The position numbers and the translations under genes are program-made. A stretch of DNA of 64,000 bases from RHKX01 sp963823275 (GTDB lineage: Bacteria; Actinomycetota; Thermoleophilia; Solirubrobacterales; 70-9). Location: contig CAWGKW010000001.1 of assembly GCA_963823275.1 (NCBI GenBank), positions 992,001-1,056,000 on the forward strand. The letters are read 5' to 3'. The notes below the pieces were generated by a model. The model was given only the letters and a program-made list of their open reading frames with translations, was not told the DNA's origin and did not search any database. Of this stretch, positions 52,046-60,013 are shown piece by piece. How positions within the stretch are numbered: the stretch's first letter is position 1; each line of letters starts with the position of its first letter.

Positions 52046-52872
52046 CCGCCCTGGGGCAATCGGTCCTCGCGCCGGTCTCAACCTTCGCGTCGATCCGGGC
52101 CGGGGTGAAGCGCGGCCTGCGTGATCTGCGCCGGACGCCGCTCCTTTGGGGGCTCCCGCTGGGCCTGTTCTCTGCCCTGATCGTCTTTGTCTGGCCGTCG
52201 ATCGAGGACTCGACAGCGAAACTGGTCGAGAGCTACCCCGAGGGGCTGAAGGAGGCCTTCGGCTTCACGGAACTTGACTCCGTCGAGTCCTACTTCGACG
52301 TCGAGATGCTGAGCTTGATTATCCCGCTGGCAGTCGCATTTCTGGCCATCCGGACGGTTTCGCGCCGCATCTCTGGAGCCGAGGAGGACCGCTGGCTGGA
52401 CACGCTGCTGGCGACACCGCTCACGCGTGAGCGCCTGGTCGCCGCGACGTTCATCGTCACCGCGATCGTCGTCGCGGGGGTGCTGGCCGTGACGCTGGCA
52501 TTGACGATGGCTGCAGGCGTGGCCTCGGGTACCGATCCGTCACTGGCGAAGATCGGCCGGGGTTTGGCGAACGTCTGGCCGTTGGCGATGTTCTTCGCCG
52601 GCGTGGCGACGCTGCTGACCGGGCTGCTTCGGGGCGCGGCGCCCGTCACCGCTACGGCGACCGGCGTCCTGATCGGGATGTATCTGCTCGACGTCGTCGG
52701 CAGGGTCGCTGACGGCGTCGATTCGCTGCGCTGGATCTCGGCTTTCCGCCATTACGGCTCGGCGGTCAGCGACGGGATCGACCCGGTCGCCTTCGTCGGT
52801 CTGACCGTGGCCGGCATCGCGCTCGCGTCCATCGGGGCGCTGCTGTTTCGCTCGCGCGATATCGCGGGCTGA
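52042..52872 (+). CDS. ABC-2 type transporter permease
   Basis: 276 aa with six helices in the ABC-2/LinY-like layout: RTPLLWGLPLGLFSALIVFVW, then a short periplasmic loop (FGFTELDSVESYFDVEML), IIPLAVAFLAIRTVSRRISG, EDRWLDTLLATPLTRERLV and the end FRHYGSAVSDGIDPVAFVGL. GTG 52042 overlaps the ATPase stop by 4 bp. The short extracytoplasmic loop after helix 1 and the EAL-like LLATPLTR segment are typical for exporters of this type. Confidence 0.88.
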   Translation: MTALGQSVLAPVSTFASIRAGVKRGLRDLRRTPLLWGLPLGLFSALIVFVWPSIEDSTAKLVESYPEGLKEAFGFTELDSVESYFDVEMLSLIIPLAVAFLAIRTVSRRISGAEEDRWLDTLLATPLTRERLVAATFIVTAIVVAGVLAVTLALTMAAGVASGTDPSLAKIGRGLANVWPLAMFFAGVATLLTGLLRGAAPVTATATGVLIGMYLLDVVGRVADGVDSLRWISAFRHYGSAVSDGIDPVAFVGLTVAGIALASIGALLFRSRDIAG

Positions 52873-53125
52873 TCTGCCTAGGCCAAGGAGTCCGGCGTAA
52901 CTGGAGAAGCTCTCAGTACTGTCAGGAAGGCAGAATCTGCTCCGGCTGGAGATGGGCGATGCGATGGTTGAGCCGTTCACGCCGCAACATGGAATTCGGA
53001 GCAGCAGGGAGAAGAAGCGGTCGCAGAAGCGGAGATGACCGCCTCCGTCCGTATACGACACCTGAAGCCCTACCGGCCAGCTGCCGACAGGGAAACTGAC
53101 CCGCTTCGACGCCTGCCAGGCGGGT
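52873..53125. other. 253-bp stretch without supported gene
   Basis: No credible ORF: the longest minus frame continues the antisense of the permease. The stretch ends in a palindrome CGCCTG-C-CAGGCG (around 53109-53121) between two convergent genes and could be a bidirectional terminator. Confidence 0.4.
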
Positions 53126-53605
53126 CTAGGCGCTCATTCCGAGGATGCCAAGCACGGTGGTTCCCACGCCGAATGCGAGCATCACGATCACGTTCACCCA
53201 CGGGCGGGCCGCTCCTTCCTTTCGTGAGATCGTGAGCATCGCGGCGACGCCGACCAGATAGGCACCGAAGACGATCAGCGAGGCCGCCTCGGCGGCGATC
53301 CCCTAGTCGAAGATCACCGAGAGGATGGCGAGAATCCCCCAGGCGAGATTGGCTATCCCCACCTCGATCTGGAAGTTGTTCCTCTGTCCGAGGTCCCAAC
53401 CCATCCGCTTTGCGTCCGAGCGGTGGAAGACCGAGTGGCGAAGCCAGGAGAGCACCCCGGAGCCGCCGACGGCCAGCAGCGCTGCCAGCGACAGGCTTGC
53501 AGGGGTGTCGTTGACCGTCGAGTAGCCGATCGCAAGTCCTATCCCTCCGACCACATAGGTCAGGTTCATCAGCCACATCGAGATGCGCGGGTCGTCCGGC
53601 TTCAT
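53126..53605 (-). pseudogene. Four- to five-helix membrane protein (DUF6790-like) with internal amber codon
   Basis: From ATG 53605: MKPDDPRISMWLMNLTYVVG and the helices VGGIGLAIGYST, LAALLAVGGSGVLSWLRHS, VGIANLAWGILAILSVIFD, then TAG at 53305-53303. The same frame continues without break as GIAAEAASLIVFGAYLVGVA, then MLTISRKEGAARPWVNVIV and a last helix ending GILGMSA* at 53126. The second part is clearly membrane protein in the right frame, so the TAG interrupts one gene (a TGG to TAG change would explain it). It could be a nonsense mutation, a sequencing error, or readthrough. It lies 9 bp after the Rieske gene. Confidence 0.6.
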
Positions 53606-53614
53606 GGTCTCTCC

Positions 53615-53959
53615 CTATCCCGACAGCCAGATCGCGTCGTCGCGGATCTCGACCGGGAAAGTACTCAGCGAGCGAGAGCCTGTGGTCGCCTTGACCGCCC
53701 CGGCCAGTGGCTTGAACGCGCCCTGCGGGCCTCGAGTCATCTTCCCGGTGGTGACGTCGAAGCGAGCCCTGTGTTTGGGGCACTCAAGGCAACCGTCGTC
53801 GGCGATTCGGCCCTCGCCGAGAGGGGCAAGCAGATGCCGGCACCGGTTGGAGACCGCGAACGGCTCCCCATTGCTGATTCCGACCGCCAGCGTCCCGTGC
53901 GGAGTCTCCTCGACGACGCAAACCCCCGAGTCGCCGAGCTCGTCGACGGCAACGAGGCG
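53615..53959 (-). CDS. Rieske [2Fe-2S] ferredoxin-like protein, 5' end unresolved
   Basis: The frame reads RLVAVDELGDSGVCVVEETP, GTLAVGISNGEPFAVSNRC and the cluster motif CRHLLAPLGEG...CLECPKHRARFD, that is C-x-H and C-x2-H spaced by 16 residues, then TGKMTRGP and a short end IWLSG*. This is a small Rieske ferredoxin of the type serving oxygenases or nitrite reductase. The frame remains open upstream to about 54095 but has no ATG, GTG or TTG, so the start lies in another frame (a GTG at 54005 is a candidate) or was lost. It precedes the interrupted membrane-protein gene by 9 bp. Confidence 0.7.
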   Translation of the reverse strand, partial: RLVAVDELGDSGVCVVEETPHGTLAVGISNGEPFAVSNRCRHLLAPLGEGRIADDGCLECPKHRARFDVTTGKMTRGPQGAFKPLAGAVKATTGSRSLSTFPVEIRDDAIWLSG

Positions 53960-54341
53960 TTGGCTGGATGGCGAGCTGGATGCGATGGAGGGGACTATCC
54001 CACACCGACAGCTCGGGAGCCGGCCTCGGCGGACCCTTCCTCGCGCGGCGTCAGCCGCCTTCGAGAGGAGGCAGATGAAGTTGCCCGGAGGTCACAGGTT
54101 CAAATCCCGTCCCCGCTTGAACCTGGAAGGTCGAAGGTACCGCTTTGGTACCGACCGCTACGTCCAATCGGTCCGGAATGTCTACAGTCGAGGACGCTTG
54201 GGACGCGGGGAACGCGTGAGCACGGATCGACACCCCCGGCACGTCGACTGGGTCGAAATGTCGCTGGTTCAAATCCAGTCGCCCCGATAACGAGTTTGGT
54301 CCCCGGAGTCGCGGGGTGCGAAGGCTCGGTCGTGAGGAGCC
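53960..54341. other. Intergenic stretch with tRNA remnants and repeat copy A
   Basis: Besides repeat copy A (54136-54289), bases 54092-54119 resemble the T arm and acceptor end of another tRNA (CAGGTTCAAATCCCG, then CCCCGC), without the 5' half. No gene supported. Confidence 0.45.
54136..54289 (+). repeat. Attachment-site-like block, copy A
   Basis: It contains GGTACC at 54136-54141 and 54147-54152 (5-bp spacer), the box TACGTCCAATC shortly after, and, about 108 bp from the first GGTACC, a 3' partial copy of tRNA-Pro(GGG): 54260-54289 is identical over 30 bp to 51019-51048. Just upstream of the exact match, TCGACTGGGTCGAAATG is a degenerate anticodon arm. The same layout recurs as copy B. 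Confidence 0.65.
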
Positions 54342-54869
54342 TCAGACGCAGACCTTGAACCCCAGCTCGGCGGCGAGCTTCGCCGACTCTTCCGTTCCGG
54401 TGTTGCCGACTTTGTCGAAGAGCCGCTTCATCTCGGGAGTGATCTGTGCGGACGTGGACGCGGCCGCGGCCTGTGCGAGGTCATCTGCCGCCATTGTCTG
54501 GTCCTGCTTTATGTTCAGGTAGTCGTCGAAGGTGCTCGTCAGATCCGCCGGGGGACTCAGGCCCGCCAGGTCGGATTCGACTGAACGGAACAGGTCCGCG
54601 ACTCCTCCGAGCGGCTTGGCTTGTGATTCGCCGGCAGCCGCAGCGGCACCGGCCTGCCGCACGAGCTCCAAGTAATTCCTCTTTGCCTCCTCGCAGATCG
54701 CATCCGCTTGGTCCACGAATTCACCTGCAGTGAGGGCGGCGGCGGGGGCCGTTTGGGAGCTCGATGCGGCGGTTTCATCGGAGCCGGTGGAATCATTCGA
54801 GCCCCCGCAAGCTGCGAACGCTGCGCCCGAGCCCAAGACAGCGATGACGGCGAAGACGCGGCGGAGCAT
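54342..54869 (-). CDS. Lipoprotein of unknown function
   Basis: 175 aa. The signal peptide LRRVFAVIAVLGSGAAFAAC ends in a lipobox Cys. A Ser/Thr-rich linker (GSDETAASSSQTAP) leads to a helical domain with two conserved-looking Cys (DAICEEAKRNYLELV and the C-terminal GFKVCV) and LSPPADLTSTFDDYL. This pattern, with Q-x-A-D-x-I-C near the N-terminus of the domain and a Leu-x-x-C end, occurs widely in actinobacterial lipoproteins. It lies between repeat copies A and B. Confidence 0.72.
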   Translation of the reverse strand: MLRRVFAVIAVLGSGAAFAACGGSNDSTGSDETAASSSQTAPAAALTAGEFVDQADAICEEAKRNYLELVRQAGAAAAAGESQAKPLGGVADLFRSVESDLAGLSPPADLTSTFDDYLNIKQDQTMAADDLAQAAAASTSAQITPEMKRLFDKVGNTGTEESAKLAAELGFKVCV

Positions 54870-54973
54870 GGCTGGACCCTATCGGACGCTTACTCAATAC
54901 ACAGGTGCGTTCGCCGAGCGCCGGACCCAGGCAGCCCGAGGGGCGCTCCGATGAGAGTCTCGCGCGGGAGGGT

Positions 54974-55142
54974 TTGGTACCGCCGTGGTACCGACTGATA
55001 CGTCCAATCCGTCCAGAGAGTCCACGACCCGGGAAAGAGCGGACACATCGGACGCTCCGGGACGCATCCACACTCCCAACCCGTCGACTGGGGGTCGAAA
55101 GGTCGCTGCGGCCGAAACGTCGGATTACTCTGGGTCGCCCCG
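54974..55142 (+). repeat. Attachment-site-like block, copy B (degenerate)
   Basis: GGTACC at 54974-54979 and 54985-54990 (again a 5-bp spacer), box TACGTCCAATC, and 110 bp from the first GGTACC a 25-bp exact match (55084-55108) to tRNA-Pro(GGG) 51001-51025. After that the T arm is replaced by unrelated bases, but GGGTCGCCCCG near 55132 recalls the acceptor end. The 3' end overlaps the last codons of the tetR-like gene. Confidence 0.6.
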
Positions 55143-55721
55143 TCGATCGCTGCTGGGCGCGGCCCCGACGAGTGCTCGGTACGTCATTTGCAGCAGGGTC
55201 TCGAACTCGTCGTCGCTGAGGTCGGAGTTCTCGACGATCCGTCTTGAGATGAGCGGCCCCTGGATGGCGTGCATGGCCAGTTCGATGTTGGTGGTAGCCG
55301 GAAGCTCACCACGGGCTATGGCCCGTTGGAGTGCGAGGACCGTCGGACCTTGGGGCTGTACGCGTGCCTTTCGAAACAAAGCAGCGGCATCAGGGCTCTG
55401 CATCGACCGAGTGAGCATCCATGCGAACAGCTCCCGGTTGATGGGCGAACGTGCCACCTCTAAGTAGTGCCGCTGAATCTCTCGGAGGTCGCCTAGCAGC
55501 GAGCCCGTATCCGGACCGGGATTCGCACGCACGGTTGCTCCGACAGCGGCGAAGATCAACCCATCGATCCCGCCGAAATGCCGATAGAGCGTCGTCTTCG
55601 CGATCCCGGAGCGGCGGGCGACCGCCTCGACCGAGACCGCGCCAACCCCGTCGCCCGCCAAGATCTCGGCGGTCGCCTGAAGCAGGCGCGCCTCGGCTAC
55701 CTTGCTCGGAGTGCGCGGCAT
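55125..55721 (-). CDS. TetR-family repressor of the MMPL exporter
   Basis: 198 aa. HTH: LLQATAEILAGDGVGAVSVE, AVARRSGIAKTTLYRHFGGIDGLIF. The C-terminal ligand domain has the TetR_C-like SPINRELFAWMLTRSMQSP stretch. It is divergent from the MMPL gene with a palindrome between, so it likely represses that gene and itself. The final residues (SSDRRGDPE) are encoded by the tRNA-like remnant of copy B, suggesting that the original 3' end was replaced. Confidence 0.9.
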   Translation of the reverse strand: MPRTPSKVAEARLLQATAEILAGDGVGAVSVEAVARRSGIAKTTLYRHFGGIDGLIFAAVGATVRANPGPDTGSLLGDLREIQRHYLEVARSPINRELFAWMLTRSMQSPDAAALFRKARVQPQGPTVLALQRAIARGELPATTNIELAMHAIQGPLISRRIVENSDLSDDEFETLLQMTYRALVGAAPSSDRRGDPE

Positions 55722-55786
55722 AACGCTACGAATGGTACCTAGATCAGCCCGCCACCTAAAGCGGGCAACACTTAGTTCGCCTCTAT

Positions 55787-55807
55787 TACGCTACGGTACG
55801 TTGCGTA
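55787..55807. promoter_or_regulatory. TetR operator candidate between tetR-like and MMPL genes
   Basis: TACGCTACG-GTA-CGTTGCGTA: 9-bp arms with one mismatched pair. A partial second copy (ACGCTACGAATGGTACC) lies near 55725, at the tetR start. The position in the divergent intergenic region fits autoregulation. Confidence 0.55.
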
Positions 55808-55904
55808 TGGATCGGCATCCCATAGGCGCCGATGAGCCACGCCGTCCAGCGAGAAAGGCACGAATGACCTCAGAAACGCCTCGCAGGCTAGATAAGGAGC
55901 CACC

Positions 55905-58052
55905 GTGGCGACGTTGACGAGTTGGGTTCTAAACCACAAGCGACTGGTGGTTGGGGTCTGGATTGCCGTCACGATCGGTGCCTTCGCCGCGATCGGGCCG
56001 GCGGGCGACTCCTTGTCGCAGCAGTTCAACATCCCCGGACGCGAGGGCTTCGAGACGAACAAGGAGCTCAGCGAGATCTACGGCGCCGGCGGGGACGTCG
56101 CGCCGATCGTGCCCGTGGTCACACTCCCACAGGGGACGACGGTTGACACGCCCGGGGTTAGCGAGGAGCTTGACGCGGCGCTGGCGAAGGTGGAGGCGGC
56201 GTTGCCGGAGTCGATGAGCGCCTCGTTTGCCTCGACCGGCGACCGGGCCTTCGTTTCCGACGATGGACGGACCACCTTTGCGCTGGTCTACATCCCGGCC
56301 GTGGGTGGAGTCGACCCAGGGTACGTGGAGGCCCGCGCCGCTCAAGCCGCGCTGGCGGGCGTCACCGTCGGCGGATCCGTGGTCGAGGTGACGGGACTGG
56401 ACGCGCTCCGCGCCTCCGCCGGAGACAACGAGGGCGACGGCGTCGGCGTCCTGCTGGGAACGCTCGTGGCCGCGCTGGGCGCACTGCTCGTCCTCGCCTT
56501 CGTCTTCCGTTCGCTCCTGGCCTTTGTGCCGTTGCTGATGGCACTCGTCGCGATCCCGACAACCTTCCTTCTGGTCTGGCCGCTGGCGAGCATTACCGAC
56601 GTCTCGGTGATCGTCCAGTTCCTCGTCGCCTTGATCGGGCTCGGCATCGCGATCGATTACGCACTGCTCGTTGTGGCGCGGTGGCGAGAAGAGAGGCAGC
56701 GACCGGACGTCACGAACGAGATGGCTGTCCGCAATGCGATGCGCCACGCCGGTACCTCCGTCGTCTTCAGCGGCACCACCGTGGCGATCTCGCTGCTCGC
56801 TCTGCTCGCTCTGCCGGTGCCGTTCATGCGCAGCATCGGCATCGCCGGGCTGTTGATCGCGTTGGTCAGCGTCGCGGTGGCCGTGACGCTGCTGCCGGTC
56901 GTGTTGGCGACGATCGGGCCGAAGCTCGACTGGCCTCGAAACCGACGCGACGCGCAGGCGAGTCGTGGCTGGTCGGCTTGGGCGCGTCTGATCGTGCGCC
57001 ACCGCTGGCCCGCAGCCGTGGCCTCAACCGCCGTGCTGGTGGCCCTGGTGGTCGCGGCCACGAACATCCAGCTCGGGAACCCGCTGGCCGCCTCGCTCGC
57101 AAAGGAAGGGCCCGCGCGGGCCGGCCTCGAGAATCTGGAGGACTCCGGCATCGGCACCGGGCCGCTCTCGCCCTTCGATGCACTCGTCCGCTCAGATGAT
57201 CCCGGCAACGTGGCGCGGGCGTTCGCGCAGGTCGATGGTGTCCGCAACGCAGCAGCACCTGCCGACTGGCGCCGCGAAGGCACTGCGATCGTCGTCGCGA
57301 TCCCAACTGCTGATGGAAACTCGCCGGCGGGCCGAGAGACGCTTGACCGCCTGCGCGACGATGCCGAGGCGCTGCCGACCGAGGTGACGATCGGTGGCGA
57401 AGCGGCGCAGGGCGCCGACTTCCTCGACGCCGTCTACGGCAACTTCCCGCTGATGGTCGCGCTGATCTCGATCCTCACCTTCATCCTGCTCGCGCACGCC
57501 TTCCGGTCGCTGATCCTGCCGCTGAAAGCCGTCCTCCTGAACCTGCTCTCCGTCGCGGCCGCCTGGGGACTGATCGTGTTCGTCTACCAGGAGGGCTTCG
57601 GCTCCGAGGCGATCTGGGGCATCGAGGCGACGCAGGCGATCAACGTCGAGTTGCCGGTCGTCATCTTCGCGTTCCTCTTCGGCATCTCGATGGATTACCA
57701 GGTCTTCATCATCAGCAGGATGCGGGAGGCGTACGACCGCACCGGCTCGACCGAAGAAGCCGTGGTCGAGGGCATCGGCCGCACCGGTCGACTCGTCACC
57801 AGCGCGGCGCTGATCCTCTTCCTAGCGTTCGTCGCCTTCGCGCTCCAGCCGAGCACCGAGGCCAAGGTCTTCTCCACCGCGCTCGGCGGCGGCATCCTGA
57901 TCGACGCAACCATCATCCGAGGCGTCCTCGCTCCGGCCGCCGTCGCCCTCTTCGGGCGCTGGAACTGGTGGCTCCCCGACTGGGCCGCTCGAATCCTCCG
58001 CGTCCAACCATCACCTCTCGAGCCTGAGGCACCCACCCAACGGCAGCCGTGA
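55905..58052 (+). CDS. MMPL/RND-superfamily transporter
   Basis: 715 aa, about 11-12 helices in two halves, each beginning with one helix, a periplasmic domain of about 130 residues and five helices. Half one has VGVWIAVTIGAFAAIGPAG and later QFLVALIGLGIAIDYALLVVARWREE with the MMPL Asp-Tyr pair in the fourth helix (IDYALL); half two has VVIFAFLFGISMDYQVFIISRMREAYD with the matching MDY. The proton-relay D-Y pairs are therefore intact in both halves. It exports lipids or drugs by proton motive force. GTG 55905 after AAGGAGCC. Confidence 0.92.
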   Translation: MATLTSWVLNHKRLVVGVWIAVTIGAFAAIGPAGDSLSQQFNIPGREGFETNKELSEIYGAGGDVAPIVPVVTLPQGTTVDTPGVSEELDAALAKVEAALPESMSASFASTGDRAFVSDDGRTTFALVYIPAVGGVDPGYVEARAAQAALAGVTVGGSVVEVTGLDALRASAGDNEGDGVGVLLGTLVAALGALLVLAFVFRSLLAFVPLLMALVAIPTTFLLVWPLASITDVSVIVQFLVALIGLGIAIDYALLVVARWREERQRPDVTNEMAVRNAMRHAGTSVVFSGTTVAISLLALLALPVPFMRSIGIAGLLIALVSVAVAVTLLPVVLATIGPKLDWPRNRRDAQASRGWSAWARLIVRHRWPAAVASTAVLVALVVAATNIQLGNPLAASLAKEGPARAGLENLEDSGIGTGPLSPFDALVRSDDPGNVARAFAQVDGVRNAAAPADWRREGTAIVVAIPTADGNSPAGRETLDRLRDDAEALPTEVTIGGEAAQGADFLDAVYGNFPLMVALISILTFILLAHAFRSLILPLKAVLLNLLSVAAAWGLIVFVYQEGFGSEAIWGIEATQAINVELPVVIFAFLFGISMDYQVFIISRMREAYDRTGSTEEAVVEGIGRTGRLVTSAALILFLAFVAFALQPSTEAKVFSTALGGGILIDATIIRGVLAPAAVALFGRWNWWLPDWAARILRVQPSPLEPEAPTQRQP

Positions 58053-58153
58053 GGACCAATCTCGCGCGCGGAGCAGACCACCCGGACTCCTCCTCGTCGC
58101 GCCGAGCAGTAGCGGGTAGCTGGCGGCATACCGGTGTGACCCGTGACCCCGAA

Positions 58154-58609
58154 TCACCTCTCCGCATCGCACCCGCGATCTGGGCAACCGGCGCGTCCTG
58201 GGCTGGGGCGTACGCGCGGAGCAGGAGTGCCGACCTCGCGAGCGTCGGCAGCGGCGTGCGTCGCAATGCTGGAGAGCTGTCCCCGATAGCAATTCAGGAA
58301 GCGACGCGTCGTCGCCACGATTAACCCGTCGACGCGCTCGGTGGCGTCCTCCAGGGTGATCAGCAGCTCAGTGCAGGCCGACTCGAATGCCGGCGAGTCG
58401 ATGAGGCGCTCAATCAGGTCGAGGTGTGGTGCTAGGGGCTGCCCGCGCAGCGCCGCCGCGACCTCAGCCGCCTCGTGGCGCACGGACTCCTCGGCGTCGT
58501 TGAAGAGCACTGTCAGCGCCGCGGCCGCCCGCTCGGACTCGGCGGTCTCGGCCGCCCACGGAGAGCACAACGCCGACCGGGCCGCCGTCCTGCTTGCGGT
58601 GTCGTAAGG
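58154..58609 (-). pseudogene. Remnant of a STAND/HEAT-repeat ATPase-type protein
   Basis: The frame below the TGA at about 58610 reads DTASRTAARSALCSPWAAE, LTVLFNDAEESVRHEAAEVA, LRGQPLAPHLDLIERLIDSP, CTELLITLEDATERVDGLIV, TTRRFLNCYRGQLSSIATHA and, after one indel near 58237, LLLRAYAPAQDAPVAQIAG. These recall the HEAT-like C-terminal domain of large actinobacterial STAND-type NTPases, from memory of that pattern. No start codon exists in the right place, and the N-terminal NTPase is missing, so it is a decayed fragment. Confidence 0.5.
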
Positions 58610-58643
58610 TCATCGGCGCCCAGTCAACGACCGAGAGGACCGC

Positions 58644-59099
58644 ATGGCGACCAACGAGGACTTCGGCACCGAGGAGTGGGCGGCGATCTCCGACGGGCCG
58701 GTCTACGCCGGGTTCATGACCATCACCGCCAGCAAGGGCGGCACAATGCGCGAGACGTTCTCGATGTCCAAGGCCTGGGCCGAGGCGCGCCAGCGCCACG
58801 GCGAGAGCGAGCTGCTTGACGCGATCGTCGCAGAGAAGCCGAAGCTCGATGAGAAGCCCGGCTCGGCGATCGAGCTCCACAACGCCGGCATCCAGATGTT
58901 GCAGCAGGCCGTCCAGGCGATCGAGGAGAAATCGCCCAACGAGATCGACGCCTACCGGAACTTCGTCACCGGGCTCGCCGAGCGCGTCGCCGAAGCGCAC
59001 GAGGAGCAGGGGGAGAAGGTCAGCTCGGGCGAGCGCTCGGTGCTCGACGAGATCGCTGAGGCGCTCGGGTCCGAGGCGCAGCCGTCCGAGGACGAATAG
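58644..59099 (+). CDS. Conserved-looking soluble protein of unknown function
   Basis: 151 aa, no signal peptide, acidic. MATNEDFGTEEWAAISDGPV, then TITASKGGTMRETFSMSKAWAEARQRHGESELLDAIV and a helical C-terminal half rich in Glu/Ala (ERVAEAHEEQGEKVSSGERSVLDEIAEALG). No domain recognised. GAGAGGA upstream of the ATG is a good ribosome-binding site. Confidence 0.65.
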   Translation: MATNEDFGTEEWAAISDGPVYAGFMTITASKGGTMRETFSMSKAWAEARQRHGESELLDAIVAEKPKLDEKPGSAIELHNAGIQMLQQAVQAIEEKSPNEIDAYRNFVTGLAERVAEAHEEQGEKVSSGERSVLDEIAEALGSEAQPSEDE

Positions 59100-59188
59100 C
59101 GCACTCGCCCGCTGGCGCGCTTTGCGCACCACCCATCTGATTTCGCGGGTGACCGGCCTCGGCTGATCCAGCTGGATGCAGTGGTCGC

Positions 59189-59995
59189 TCAGCGGGCAGC
59201 TTCGTCGGCCGCGGCTCCATCGCCGGTGCGCTTCTCGCGTCTGCGCCGAACGGCTTCGCCCGGCTTCCAGGCGCTGACCAGTCCCGCGACCAGGGTCACC
59301 AGAAAGATCTGGCCGATCATCATCTCCAGCCCGGCGAACATCTGGCCCACCTGTTCGGCCGGAACCAGGTTGCCGTAGCCGGTGGTGGTCAGGGTCGTGT
59401 AGCTGAAGAAGAGGAAATCGGTGGCGGCGGGGTCGCTCACACCGCTGAAGAACGGGGTGTCCTGGAACCTGTCGATGACGTTGTAGACGGCCGTGAAGAG
59501 GATCCCCAGCGAGGCATAGACCGTGAGGGCGCCCATGATCGTCCGGGGCCCGATCTTCGCTGATGTGACCACGGTTGCCAGCACGGTCCCCATTGAGACG
59601 GCGAGCAGCCCGACCTCGATCACCCAGGCGACGATCAGCAGGTCCGACTCTCCGCTCACCGCGGCCCCGACCCCGATTGCCATGGCGAGGATCGAGAGGG
59701 CGACTGCCCGGTGAATCCAGGCCCCCCGGACATGTGATGCGCTGAGCGCCAGGATCGACGTGGCGGTCGCGGTGGCGATCATCACCACCTTCGACCAGCT
59801 GCCGTCCGGAAGCACGTAGGTGAGGACGTAGGTGAGGGTGACCAGCCCCAGCACGGCACCGAATGCATCGCTGGCCCGCTGAGCAAGCGCCTCGATCCGA
59901 TCGCCGTCCCAACGGCCGCTGCCCGACTTCTCCATCCTCCGACCGTTCGGCTCCGCGACTGGCTTTCCTGCCTCCGCCGGGTCGTACTCAGTCAT
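59189..59995 (-). CDS. Voltage-gated-like potassium channel protein
   Basis: 268 aa, about six helices. The selectivity filter reads TTLTTTGYGNLVP (TxTTxGYGD family, with N for D), preceded by the pore helix FLFFSYTTL and followed by a last helix (GLEMMIGQIFLVTLVAGLVS). The four N-terminal helices lack a clear Arg-rich S4, so it is probably an ungated or poorly voltage-sensitive channel. Start ATG 59995 (MTEYDPAE); a longer frame from 60022 is possible. The divergent acyltransferase gene starts 18 bp away. Confidence 0.85.
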   Translation of the reverse strand: MTEYDPAEAGKPVAEPNGRRMEKSGSGRWDGDRIEALAQRASDAFGAVLGLVTLTYVLTYVLPDGSWSKVVMIATATATSILALSASHVRGAWIHRAVALSILAMAIGVGAAVSGESDLLIVAWVIEVGLLAVSMGTVLATVVTSAKIGPRTIMGALTVYASLGILFTAVYNVIDRFQDTPFFSGVSDPAATDFLFFSYTTLTTTGYGNLVPAEQVGQMFAGLEMMIGQIFLVTLVAGLVSAWKPGEAVRRRREKRTGDGAAADEAAR

Positions 59996-60013
59996 CCGGG
60001 GCGCCGGCGGACC

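Noticed and set aside
52873..53061. The minus ORF beginning MSYTDGGGHLRFC as a transposase remnant
   Set aside because: No transposase motif; most of this ORF is antisense to the permease.
54051..54272. A minus ORF with GTGFEPVTSG
   Set aside because: That phrase is the typical translation of the reverse strand of a tRNA T arm, here the tRNA remnant, not a gene.
53583..54290. A 235-aa plus ORF covering the Rieske gene and repeat A
   Set aside because: It is antisense to a clear Rieske motif and runs through the tRNA fragment (ending in the usual translated tRNA sequence), so it is spurious.
51047..55124. An integrase or transposase gene within the tRNA-Pro island
   Set aside because: All frames between the repeats were read; no tyrosine recombinase (R-H-R-Y), serine recombinase or DDE motif is visible.
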